From JBBQFI01 sp038237805 (GTDB lineage: Bacteria; Verrucomicrobiota; Verrucomicrobiia; Chthoniobacterales; UBA10450), in assembly GCA_038237805.1 (NCBI GenBank), contig JBBRYI010000004.1:124001-188000 (forward strand): 64,000 nt of DNA, written 5' to 3'. The position numbers and the translations under genes were made by a program. The stretch's first letter is position 1. Every line of letters starts with the position of its first letter. Positions 32,051-39,987 of this stretch are shown here, in pieces. Below the pieces are notes generated by a model. That model was not told the origin of the DNA. It ran no database searches and worked only from the letters and a program-made list of their open reading frames with translations.

Positions 32051-34931
32051 AGGTAGTTTCGGTTAGTTGAGCGGTTATGTTCCCTATAGGGTTACGGGTC
32101 GGGCGTAGATAAATTTGGTAAACGCGGTGTACGGTCGACAACGGTCTACCGTTCTTGTCGAGCGATTGTCCTGTAAGAAAGACACGAAAGTTTCGACTTC
32201 GCACCGTTACTAGATTAAAAATCCTTGAGAAGTAATCTTCCCGTGCACTGTCGCTCCACTCTGTTGGCCCGCCACTCGACCACTGCGTTGCATTTCCGAA
32301 GAAATTCGTGCTGTGATTAGCGGGGGTAACTGCGATTCCGGAAAATTGTGATACGGAGAGAAATGGTCGACTCGCTATTACTGCATCCGCAAACTTGTCC
32401 GCCTGAATCGCGGCGGCCGGATCGTTCAGTGGCCCATTGACAGTAACTGGCAACATACCCGCATCGACGTTGTCGCTGTTGATCTGGATACCGGCGGCCA
32501 GAGCTCTCAATACGTCGCGGCTCGCTGCGTTGACATTTATAACTCCGCGAGTTTGGAAGCGGTCAGCCGAGGAAAAGAGGTCTAACAAACGTGCTGCACG
32601 GGCGTCATCGTTATCAAAGTTCTTAAACTCCGGTGAGCCGATGCGGAAGGTTGATGCGCATCCATAATTTGGGTCCGCGGTCATGGTAGACTTCCAAGAG
32701 TCCTGCCACTTTTGTGCGAAGTCCGCCGACGACGACGGAGGAAATCCACTGGGTTTCCATCGAATCGGGTCGTATACACGCCCAAGTTCTGTAATCGAGA
32801 TATATTTACCACCCCCGGCGAAATAGGTTGGCGCCTTACTTGGCTCGGCAGCGGGCAGTGGGGTCAGTGCTGTTGGATCGGTGGCGGTGTTTGGTGGAGT
32901 TAGTCCTTTTGTGCTGGAATGTCCGCCGTCCGGCCAGGCGGCAACGGTGGTCTGTGCAGCTTTCCAATTGCTGTGATTAACTAAACCATCCTGATACATG
33001 CGTCCCCACCATGCTGATTGACCATAGCTGGTGGAACTCGTTTGGGCATACGCTGCATGTGCTTGGACCTTAGTCATATAATAGGAGGACCTAGGGTCGC
33101 CGAGATTGAAAAGGGTCTCACTAAGCGAATCGTACCGTAGGCCAGGTAACGTTCCGCGCCACTCCGGATCGGGGGCACTATTGGGTGTAGTTAAGTTAGC
33201 ATAACTCCGTTCTACTCCGCTGTAGTTCAAACCTGGGAATTTGTCAGTTCCATCGCCGCGAACGCCGTCCAGCGCGCCAAAGCCGGCTCGGTCCACTTGA
33301 TTGTTGTTCCACTCGACCAAGTATCCACAATCCGTAGGATCGATTTTGGGTCCAGCCTCGCTACCAAGGTAGATCGCTGCTGCACTGCCGGTAGGTCTCA
33401 CTGTGAGGCCGGTATTGAATTTGTATAGGTGTTCGTAAATCTTGACGACCCTGAACTCATTTGGTTGCAACGCAGTGGCGGCAGTAAAAGTTATTGATCC
33501 CTTACCAAAGCTGTCTTCAAACTTATTCTGGTCTGACGTTCCACCGACGTACGCATAGAACCTGTTGATGTCGGTAAACTGAAACGTGCCAGAGTCAATC
33601 GCTCGGTTACTCATGTTCCAGAGCTCGATATAACCAACTGCTCTCACGTTTGCCCACCAAGTATTGTTGCTGAGGTAAAAATTCGTTGTTTCGCTTCCTT
33701 CCTTCTCCCATTTAAACTTTTCGTAGAATTCTACGACAAATGGGTAGCGGCCGATGCCACGGTACTGAGGACCAACGACTGCATCCATTGTTGCATAGCC
33801 GATCATGTTTGCCGCGCACGTTTTTACGTAATCCTCTCCTGCTGGAAATCCGCCTCTCCTAGAAGCCGCGAACTGAGGCAAATTGTCGGCAACCACCTTT
33901 GCAAGTGCCGTTACTTTATTGTCATTAGAGGTAGTGGCATCCTGAATGATTGTGTTCAGATTCGTCCTGACTTTGCCTTCATCTTTGTAATGAAAGCCAA
34001 AGGGAATAAGATTCTGCTCCCCCCCAGCATCAACGCCAAAGCGAACCGCAAGATTTTGCTGTGTAACATCAATTTGCCCGCTCGGCGGCGGCGCCACTTG
34101 TTTCAACGTTGGAGTAGTAAATAGCAGCCCTCTATTATCGACGAGAGTGTTTGCAAGTGTCGATCCCGAGTCATCCGCTATTGCAGAGTTGAAGATTGTG
34201 AAAAGAGCAATTTCGTTGGAGTTCGTACCGTTAGTCCGCTGATGTGGAGCGCCGCCGCCGCCGTTACCGACTACAGAAGCGTCCAGATAGCCGCTCATGT
34301 CCTCCATCCAAAATGTGTAGCGTTGATACGGCAGAGTGTAAGGCGCCGAGGTCGCCGTATCGTTTGGATCATGAATCTCCTGCCACTGCGTAAACACGGG
34401 CTGTTGGAACGGAAATAAAACGGGGTACTTCTTCGGAGTGGCACGCGCAGTGTCCTGTGCCGGATTCGAAGCGTACGCCGCTGATGGAGCTACCGGTTGT
34501 TGAATCGCAGGGACGTTAATATGATCGATATTAAGCTGCGAGGGGGTGCCGCCTGAAAAGAGAGGATAACAATCGACCTTGTTCGTAGCTCCGGCCTGTG
34601 CTCTAGCAAGGAAGTAGTAGGCATCTCTGTTCCCGCTGCTATTAGGACCTTGGGTGCCGTCTGCTCGTAGAACAAGAAACGCGTCGTCAGCCGTAACCGA
34701 CGTTGCGACGGCTGGAGAAGCGATGAGCAGTTTTTTGGCAGCCTCTAATCCATTTTGCGCGGCGATTTCGGCTTGGTAGCGGTCATTGTAAGCACTGGAC
34801 GTTGTCCGGTCGATCGAGGCACTAGACAATAGGCCGATGACAAGAATCGCCGCGAGCGTTACCATGATCAGCGTGATAATCAGCGCAAAACCTGAGATGA
34901 CAGCGTGGCGCTTTGGATTAGACAGAAGCAT
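32034..34931 (-). CDS. Large PilX-like cassette protein (Verru_Chthon cassette protein A type)
   Basis: A 965-residue protein with a PilX-type N-terminus: a basic leader, then 'GFALIITLIMVTLAAILVIGLL' (residues ~14-35) and 'SASIDRTTSSAYNDRYQAEIAAQNGLEAAKKLL', followed by a very large Asn/Ser/Gly-rich exported domain. ATG 34931 is two bases after the preceding gene; the frame extends to 35129 but would run inside that gene. Size, order and neighbours match protein A of the four-gene 'Verru_Chthon cassette' of Chthoniobacter and Verrucomicrobium. Function of that cassette is unknown to me; a pseudopilus-like assembly is likely. Confidence 0.75.
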   Translation of the reverse strand: MLLSNPKRHAVISGFALIITLIMVTLAAILVIGLLSSASIDRTTSSAYNDRYQAEIAAQNGLEAAKKLLIASPAVATSVTADDAFLVLRADGTQGPNSSGNRDAYYFLARAQAGATNKVDCYPLFSGGTPSQLNIDHINVPAIQQPVAPSAAYASNPAQDTARATPKKYPVLFPFQQPVFTQWQEIHDPNDTATSAPYTLPYQRYTFWMEDMSGYLDASVVGNGGGGAPHQRTNGTNSNEIALFTIFNSAIADDSGSTLANTLVDNRGLLFTTPTLKQVAPPPSGQIDVTQQNLAVRFGVDAGGEQNLIPFGFHYKDEGKVRTNLNTIIQDATTSNDNKVTALAKVVADNLPQFAASRRGGFPAGEDYVKTCAANMIGYATMDAVVGPQYRGIGRYPFVVEFYEKFKWEKEGSETTNFYLSNNTWWANVRAVGYIELWNMSNRAIDSGTFQFTDINRFYAYVGGTSDQNKFEDSFGKGSITFTAATALQPNEFRVVKIYEHLYKFNTGLTVRPTGSAAAIYLGSEAGPKIDPTDCGYLVEWNNNQVDRAGFGALDGVRGDGTDKFPGLNYSGVERSYANLTTPNSAPDPEWRGTLPGLRYDSLSETLFNLGDPRSSYYMTKVQAHAAYAQTSSTSYGQSAWWGRMYQDGLVNHSNWKAAQTTVAAWPDGGHSSTKGLTPPNTATDPTALTPLPAAEPSKAPTYFAGGGKYISITELGRVYDPIRWKPSGFPPSSSADFAQKWQDSWKSTMTADPNYGCASTFRIGSPEFKNFDNDDARAARLLDLFSSADRFQTRGVINVNAASRDVLRALAAGIQINSDNVDAGMLPVTVNGPLNDPAAAIQADKFADAVIASRPFLSVSQFSGIAVTPANHSTNFFGNATQWSSGGPTEWSDSAREDYFSRIFNLVTVRSRNFRVFLTGQSLDKNGRPLSTVHRVYQIYLRPTRNPIGNITAQLTETTYETNL

Positions 34932-34933
34932 GT

Positions 34934-35827
34934 TTAGAAATTGATTCGCGTTCGGAATTCGTAAGCGTGAGGGGTAACGATCAGTTTGTTTCGACTCGTC
35001 GGTTCCATCCAATCTTTCGGATCGTTTGATACGCTTATTAAAGTGCGCGCCGCTTCTGCGCTCATCGCCTTGAAGGAGATCTCTATGACGCGCGGCAACT
35101 CGATAGGAGTCGTAGCTGAAGAATCGCAAATATAGGGCGGCTTAGTTGTTGTGACACCGTTCGCGGTTTGCGAGTTTATAACGGCGCCAGCTTTATCGTA
35201 TGCGATGATGCGAAGATCCCAGACGTTCGAGGCGAGAACGTCATCGTTCAGAAGATTAGCGGCTGTTCCTGGGGCATCGGGAGTGTAGAGATTTGAATCG
35301 GCGGTGTAGCCTGCAGTACTCGTAAAGACACCACGTGTCGCCGTGCTATCATGAAAGAAGCGACGAAGAGTATATGTGTGACGGGTGGTATCCCAACGAC
35401 AGTAGTATCCAACTGAGCAAACGTCTCCGGTACCCGTATTCTTTGTGGATGTAAGTGCGTAAACCTGATGATTGTAATAGCTGTTCGTCGGGTCCGTGTA
35501 AGGATCGTTAGTTGCGTCATTCCAAACATTATTGAGTACAAAATAGGCAGCAGGTCGCGTAACTGGTTGTGGTGCAGATGGCGGAGGATTCGTGAATGGA
35601 TCTGGTTGCCATTGCGTACGAACAATGTTTGTGAGATCCCGCTGTATCATTTGTAGCGCCGCGCGCGCATCTCGGAATGCATCTATACGTTGGTTTGCGC
35701 GCGAAGTAGTCCCGATTAGGGATCCAAACATCGTTCCGAGCATCACTACGATTAGAACCGTAATCGCGGCGGCGACTAACAGTTCAACGATGGTGAACGC
35801 TGTCAGATTTCGGCGACGACAAATCAT
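34934..35827 (-). CDS. Prepilin-type protein (Verru_Chthon cassette protein C type)
   Basis: A 297-residue protein with an N-terminal prepilin motif 'TAFTIVELLVAAAITVLIVVMLGTMFGSLIG' around residues 9-39: Glu at position 5 after Phe, with Ala rather than Gly before the cut, as in other PilW-like proteins. The soluble domain has 'ALQMIQRDLTNIV', typical of PilW/GspJ. Between cassette genes with 3-base gaps on each side. Codon use and AT content differ from the dcw and respiratory genes. Confidence 0.74.
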   Translation of the reverse strand: MICRRRNLTAFTIVELLVAAAITVLIVVMLGTMFGSLIGTTSRANQRIDAFRDARAALQMIQRDLTNIVRTQWQPDPFTNPPPSAPQPVTRPAAYFVLNNVWNDATNDPYTDPTNSYYNHQVYALTSTKNTGTGDVCSVGYYCRWDTTRHTYTLRRFFHDSTATRGVFTSTAGYTADSNLYTPDAPGTAANLLNDDVLASNVWDLRIIAYDKAGAVINSQTANGVTTTKPPYICDSSATTPIELPRVIEISFKAMSAEAARTLISVSNDPKDWMEPTSRNKLIVTPHAYEFRTRINF

Positions 35828-35830
35828 CGA

Positions 35831-36385
35831 TTAGTATTTCGAAATAAGTCGAGTGAAGTCTCGCTTTGTTTGATTCACGGATGATGCCGACGCTGGCCAC
35901 CCGACGGACAGAGTCACCTCATTCACGAATACTTCGCCTCCTGACGGCGGATCGAAGCCAGAAGGCGAAGTATTCTTCGTGATTGTTACGGCATAAGTTC
36001 CGTCCGCGGCTGTTTGCGTTAGCTGGCCGTCGTTATTCGCATATACGTCGGGTGCAGTCGGAGTCGCAGATACCGTGAGATTAACTGCCAGGGTCTGGTT
36101 ATTGGCGACGGGAACTTTGGCCGAGTCATTTAATTGTGTATGACCGTTGCCGTCCAAAACGAGCTGCCCGGTGGAATCGCGTTTCAGGTTTTGGCTCGTG
36201 AGACTTCCGAAAAGGCTGCGTGCAATTTGTGCCGCGCGTGTTTCGTCTTGTGAGAAATGGCCAGTATTCAATCCGACTGGAAGAACTCCAAGGATTGCAA
36301 CGATCGCAAAGGATACTACTCCCAACGCTAAAACTACTTCTACCAGACTGAAGGCGCATCGTTTGGTTTGTGAAAAGGTTTTCAA
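35831..36385 (-). CDS. Prepilin-type protein (Verru_Chthon cassette protein B type)
   Basis: A 184-residue protein with the prepilin signature 'CAFSLVEVVLALGVVSFAIVAILGVLPVGL' at residues ~10-40 (Glu5 present; Ala before the cut). The 'LPVGLNTGHFSQDETRAAQIARSLFGSL' segment after the helix is PilV/GspI-like and typical of cassette B. Two small gaps (3 and 11 bases) link it with its neighbours in one operon. Confidence 0.74.
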   Translation of the reverse strand: MKTFSQTKRCAFSLVEVVLALGVVSFAIVAILGVLPVGLNTGHFSQDETRAAQIARSLFGSLTSQNLKRDSTGQLVLDGNGHTQLNDSAKVPVANNQTLAVNLTVSATPTAPDVYANNDGQLTQTAADGTYAVTITKNTSPSGFDPPSGGEVFVNEVTLSVGWPASASSVNQTKRDFTRLISKY

Positions 36386-36396
36386 CTTTATTAGGC

Positions 36397-37179
36397 CTAA
36401 GAGCTGGGTGTCGGCGTGACAGTTGGTTCGGCTCGACCGGTTAGGCGCGAAACCTTCAATGCTTCTGCCGTCAGGGGATTATTGAACGAATCTCTAGCTC
36501 CAATGATGTTTTCCGAGCCAGCCTTAGCGAAGCCTTCAAACAGAACGAATACTACATCGCTGGTCGGAGATTCGATTTCACCGTTTGCATTGAATTTGAT
36601 GAAAGGGAATGTCTCGGAAGTGGATGTGGGCTGGAACGCAAAGTTTTGCCTAGGAAGCGTATCGAGCGCGCCATATTTGTCGGTATTGCCAGCAACATCC
36701 TTCTTACTGCGGAAGCTGATACCTGTCGGCAGGGTTCGCCATTGTGTCAGCTGTTTTTGAGTTGCGGGATTCGCCGGATCGTCTTCAAAAATCGCGTATG
36801 ATTTGTAGTTGTAACGATCGAGCACTGCTTGAGGCGGTGCCGCACTTGCGCCGAAAGCCGAAAACACCACATAGGTTGGCAGTCCATCCTTAATTGCTTG
36901 GGACCGCGCTTGCTCAATCATCCCCAGTAAATTGCTGGCTCCGACTTTTCGTCCGCTCGACTTGGATAACGAATTTACCGCCGGGATCACCGCCACGAGA
37001 AGAAGCGAAATGATTCCAATGACGACGAGAAGCTCGAGAAGGGTAAAAGCGCATCGAAATGCTGAACTCGGAATCGAGCGAGCGCGATGCACGGCAAAGA
37101 CGCGAGGGTAGTGGAGAGGAGGTCGGGAGACCAACGAATGAATGCGGAATGCGGAGTGACGAGAGCCCTTGAAAACCAC
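36397..37179 (-). CDS. Prepilin-type protein (Verru_Chthon cassette protein D type)
   Basis: A protein of up to 260 residues with a GspH/FimT-like prepilin N-terminus: 'AFTLLELLVVIGIISLLLVAVIPAV' (Glu5 present). The 44-residue leader from the GTG at 37179 is unusually long; GTG at 37092 would give a more normal ~15-residue leader and may be the true start. The mature part has 'ASNLLGMIEQARSQAIKDGLPTYVVFS', as in cassette D. First gene of the cassette. The 177-base divergent region upstream is purine-rich and should carry promoters for both directions. Confidence 0.72.
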   Translation of the reverse strand: MVFKGSRHSAFRIHSLVSRPPLHYPRVFAVHRARSIPSSAFRCAFTLLELLVVIGIISLLLVAVIPAVNSLSKSSGRKVGASNLLGMIEQARSQAIKDGLPTYVVFSAFGASAAPPQAVLDRYNYKSYAIFEDDPANPATQKQLTQWRTLPTGISFRSKKDVAGNTDKYGALDTLPRQNFAFQPTSTSETFPFIKFNANGEIESPTSDVVFVLFEGFAKAGSENIIGARDSFNNPLTAEALKVSRLTGRAEPTVTPTPSS

Positions 37180-37356
37180 GCTGAAAGTTAACAGGAGATA
37201 GCGGTGAGTTGAAGTCAGAAGTCGTACGGGAAGTAAAAAGAAAGAATTAAGAAAGGGGGGATCAGAAAGGCGATCTTGGAGGGGAGTCGAGAAATAGAGA
37301 CAAATCGGCCAGGTTAAAAAAGGCTATCGGCATGGTTCTAGCTTTTACAGCGGAGC

Positions 37357-38271
37357 GTGCTGGAACACACTTTATCAGAGGAAGAGCGAAGTCAGATTGT
37401 CCAGACGATCGAGATGTTTGAGGTCATTACTCAAACGCAACCCGATGATTATCAGTCGCTGGAGATTCTGAAGGAAGGCTACCGCAAAATCGGCCGGCTC
37501 GAAGAATCGTTCCGAGTCTCGCGCCGGTTGGCGGAGGCCTATTACAACGTCGGTTCCTACACGCTCGCCCTGCAGGAGTGCGAAGTAATTCTGCTCAAAG
37601 AACCGAATGCGCCGGAGATTCTGGCGCTCCAGGGCGAGATCGAGCACAAGCTTCAGCAAACGGGCACGAAATCGCCCGACGCAGGGGCGCGCACGGGGTT
37701 GATCGCGACGGATTTGGTCCCGGTGGGAGCGAATGGGGCGTCGTTGATCGAGATGCCGGAGACGAAGCACAGCCGGTCGCATCAATTGCAGGAGCGCGGC
37801 GACGATCAGCTGGCGAAATTTTTGATCGTGCAACAGCTCTTCCCGGAAGAACAGATCACGGCTGCGCTCGAGACGGTTAAAAGTTTAAATAAGGATTTAA
37901 GTGGGCAGGCGCTGGCGTCGTCGTTGCTGGAAAAACTCTGCCGCCAGGATACGGACAAACTCGATGCGGTGCTCTCGTCGTTGATCGATCGGACGAAGTT
38001 CGCTTACGTGCCGCTGGAATATTACGATGTGGACCGGCAGGTGGCGCGGATGTTGCCGGACCATCTCACGCTCGGCCGGCTTTTCGTACCCTTCGATCTG
38101 ATCAGCCGCACCATTATGATCGGGTGCTGTAACCCGTTTGATGTGGCTGGACGCGAAGCGGTGCAGCAATCGATCGATTACACAGTGGCGTGGTATCTGG
38201 CGCGGCCGGAGGCGATTGTGAAATCACTGCAGGGCATTTACCGGCTCGACTCGCGAGCCACGGCGGCATGA
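37357..38271 (+). CDS. TPR/MshEN-domain protein preceding PilB
   Basis: A 304-residue soluble protein. Residues ~8-100 form TPR-like helices ('ITQTQPDDYQSLEILKEGYRKIGRLEESF', 'AEAYYNVGSYTLALQECEVIL'). Residues ~135-300 resemble the N-terminal MshEN/GspE_N domain that precedes the ATPase in PilB/GspE ('KFAYVPLEYYDVDRQVARMLPDHLTLGRLFVPFDLISRTIMIGCCNPFD'), but there is no Walker motif. GTG start. It overlaps the true ATPase gene by ATGA, so it probably acts as a subunit or adaptor of that motor, perhaps binding c-di-GMP as some MshEN domains do (inference). Confidence 0.75.
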   Translation: MLEHTLSEEERSQIVQTIEMFEVITQTQPDDYQSLEILKEGYRKIGRLEESFRVSRRLAEAYYNVGSYTLALQECEVILLKEPNAPEILALQGEIEHKLQQTGTKSPDAGARTGLIATDLVPVGANGASLIEMPETKHSRSHQLQERGDDQLAKFLIVQQLFPEEQITAALETVKSLNKDLSGQALASSLLEKLCRQDTDKLDAVLSSLIDRTKFAYVPLEYYDVDRQVARMLPDHLTLGRLFVPFDLISRTIMIGCCNPFDVAGREAVQQSIDYTVAWYLARPEAIVKSLQGIYRLDSRATAA

Positions 38272-39983
38272 GAGGCAAATCTTTCGGAGAACGCATCGCC
38301 GATGTCCTGATCGAGGAGGGTTTGCTCCTTCCCAATCAGCTCGAGGAAGCGGTAGCGGCGCAAAAGAAAGAGGGCGGCCGGCTGCTCAAAATTTTAACGG
38401 ACAAACAGTTCGTCACGGAACAGGACATGGCGTTCAGCATGGGGCGTTGTCTGAATACGCCGCCGGTCAACCTGGCGAAGATCCGCGTGCCGGAACAGAT
38501 CATGTCGCTTGTTCCGCGCGAAATGGCGAAGGCGAACAAGCTGGTGCCGATCGCGCGATTGGACGGCAAACTTTTCGTGGCCATGGCCGACCCGACGAAT
38601 ATTCTCGCGGTCGACGATCTGAAGCGCCGGGTGCAATTGGAAATCGTTCCGATGATCGCGACGGAAAAAGCGGTCACGGAAACGCTCGCGGGAGTGCATG
38701 GCGGCGCGAACATGACGCAGGTGCTGCGTCAGGTGGCCGACGAAGCCGCGCAAAATGCGGACGTCGAAGTGCAGACTTCGAAGAACGAAGAGATCGATCT
38801 CGATCGGCTCGCGACGGACAGCGAAGACGCGCCCGTGATCAAAATCGTGAACCTGATTTTGGTGCAGGCGATCAAGGAAAAAGCGTCGGACATTCACATC
38901 GAACCGTTTCATCGCACCTTGAAGTTGCGCTATCGTATCGATGGCGAACTGATTCAGGCGGAATCGCCGCCGAAAGCCCTCCAGCTGGCGATCACCTCGC
39001 GCATCAAGATTCTCGCCGGATTAAACATCGCGGAGCGTCGCGTCCCGCAGGATGGCCGATTCCGCATCAAGGTCATCGGCAAGGAAGTCGATTTGCGTAT
39101 CTCCATTCTGCCGACCGCGCACGGAGAAAAGATCGTCATCCGTATTCTCGATAAATCGTCGCTCAGCGGCAGCATCGAACAGATGGGCCTGGACGAAGGG
39201 ACGCTGGGAAAATTCCGCAAAGCCATCGATGCGCCGCACGGAATGATTCTTGTCACCGGTCCCACCGGTTCGGGCAAGACCACCACGCTCTACTCGGTTC
39301 TGCAGGAATTGAACAATCCGCAATACAACATCGTGACGGTGGAAGATCCGATCGAGTACGAATTGACCGGCATCAATCAGGTCTCGGTGCGCAACGATAT
39401 CGGACTGGATTTCGCCTCCGCGCTCCGGTCGATTCTGCGTCAGGACCCCGACATCGTGATGGTCGGTGAAATTCGTGACAACGAAACTGCGGACATCGCT
39501 GTGAAAGCGGCGCTGACCGGTCACCAGGTTTTGAGCACGCTGCACACGAACGATGCTGCCGGCGCGATCACGCGTCTGGACGACATGGGGATCGAGCCGT
39601 TTCTCATTTCGAGCTCGATCATCATGACCTGCGCGCAACGACTCGTTAGGCGAGTGTGCGCGAATTGTCGCGAAGAATTTGTTCCCGAGCCGGAAGCACT
39701 GGCCAACCTCGGCGTGGCGGTAGAAGGCGGAATGTTCTATCACGGCGCAGGCTGCGATCGCTGCAAAGGTCGCGGCTATCTGGGACGAGTGGCGATTGTC
39801 GAAGCCCTGCCGGTAAGCGAAGCGATCCGGCGTTTGATCATCAAACGCGCCTCTGCGGTCGTGATCAAGAATCAGGCGGTGAATGAGGGGATGAAAACGT
39901 TGCGCATGGTGGGCATCGACAAGGCGCTCGAAGGCATAACCACACTCGAGGAAATCTTGCGAGTCACGGCGGAGGACCAGTAA
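38268..39983 (+). CDS. Type IV pilus/type II secretion assembly ATPase (PilB/GspE family)
   Basis: A 571-residue secretion ATPase that drives pilin or pseudopilin polymerisation. Order: MshEN-type N-domain (residues 1-150), linker, ATPase core with Walker A 'GPTGSGKTT', Asp box 'NIVTVEDPIEY', Walker B 'LRQDPDIVMVGEIRD', His box 'LTGHQVLSTLHTND', then a tetracysteine zinc site 'CANC...CDRCKGRG'. ATG 38268 overlaps the upstream gene; a frame extension to 38190 is inside it. No pilC, pilT or pilQ is adjacent. The divergent pseudopilin cassette is the obvious candidate substrate. Confidence 0.93.
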   Translation: MRGKSFGERIADVLIEEGLLLPNQLEEAVAAQKKEGGRLLKILTDKQFVTEQDMAFSMGRCLNTPPVNLAKIRVPEQIMSLVPREMAKANKLVPIARLDGKLFVAMADPTNILAVDDLKRRVQLEIVPMIATEKAVTETLAGVHGGANMTQVLRQVADEAAQNADVEVQTSKNEEIDLDRLATDSEDAPVIKIVNLILVQAIKEKASDIHIEPFHRTLKLRYRIDGELIQAESPPKALQLAITSRIKILAGLNIAERRVPQDGRFRIKVIGKEVDLRISILPTAHGEKIVIRILDKSSLSGSIEQMGLDEGTLGKFRKAIDAPHGMILVTGPTGSGKTTTLYSVLQELNNPQYNIVTVEDPIEYELTGINQVSVRNDIGLDFASALRSILRQDPDIVMVGEIRDNETADIAVKAALTGHQVLSTLHTNDAAGAITRLDDMGIEPFLISSSIIMTCAQRLVRRVCANCREEFVPEPEALANLGVAVEGGMFYHGAGCDRCKGRGYLGRVAIVEALPVSEAIRRLIIKRASAVVIKNQAVNEGMKTLRMVGIDKALEGITTLEEILRVTAEDQ

Positions 39984-39987
39984 GCGA

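Noticed and set aside
37180..37356. Purine-rich divergent region as an RNA gene
   Set aside because: No stable paired structure or known RNA motif is visible; a pair of promoters is the simpler explanation.
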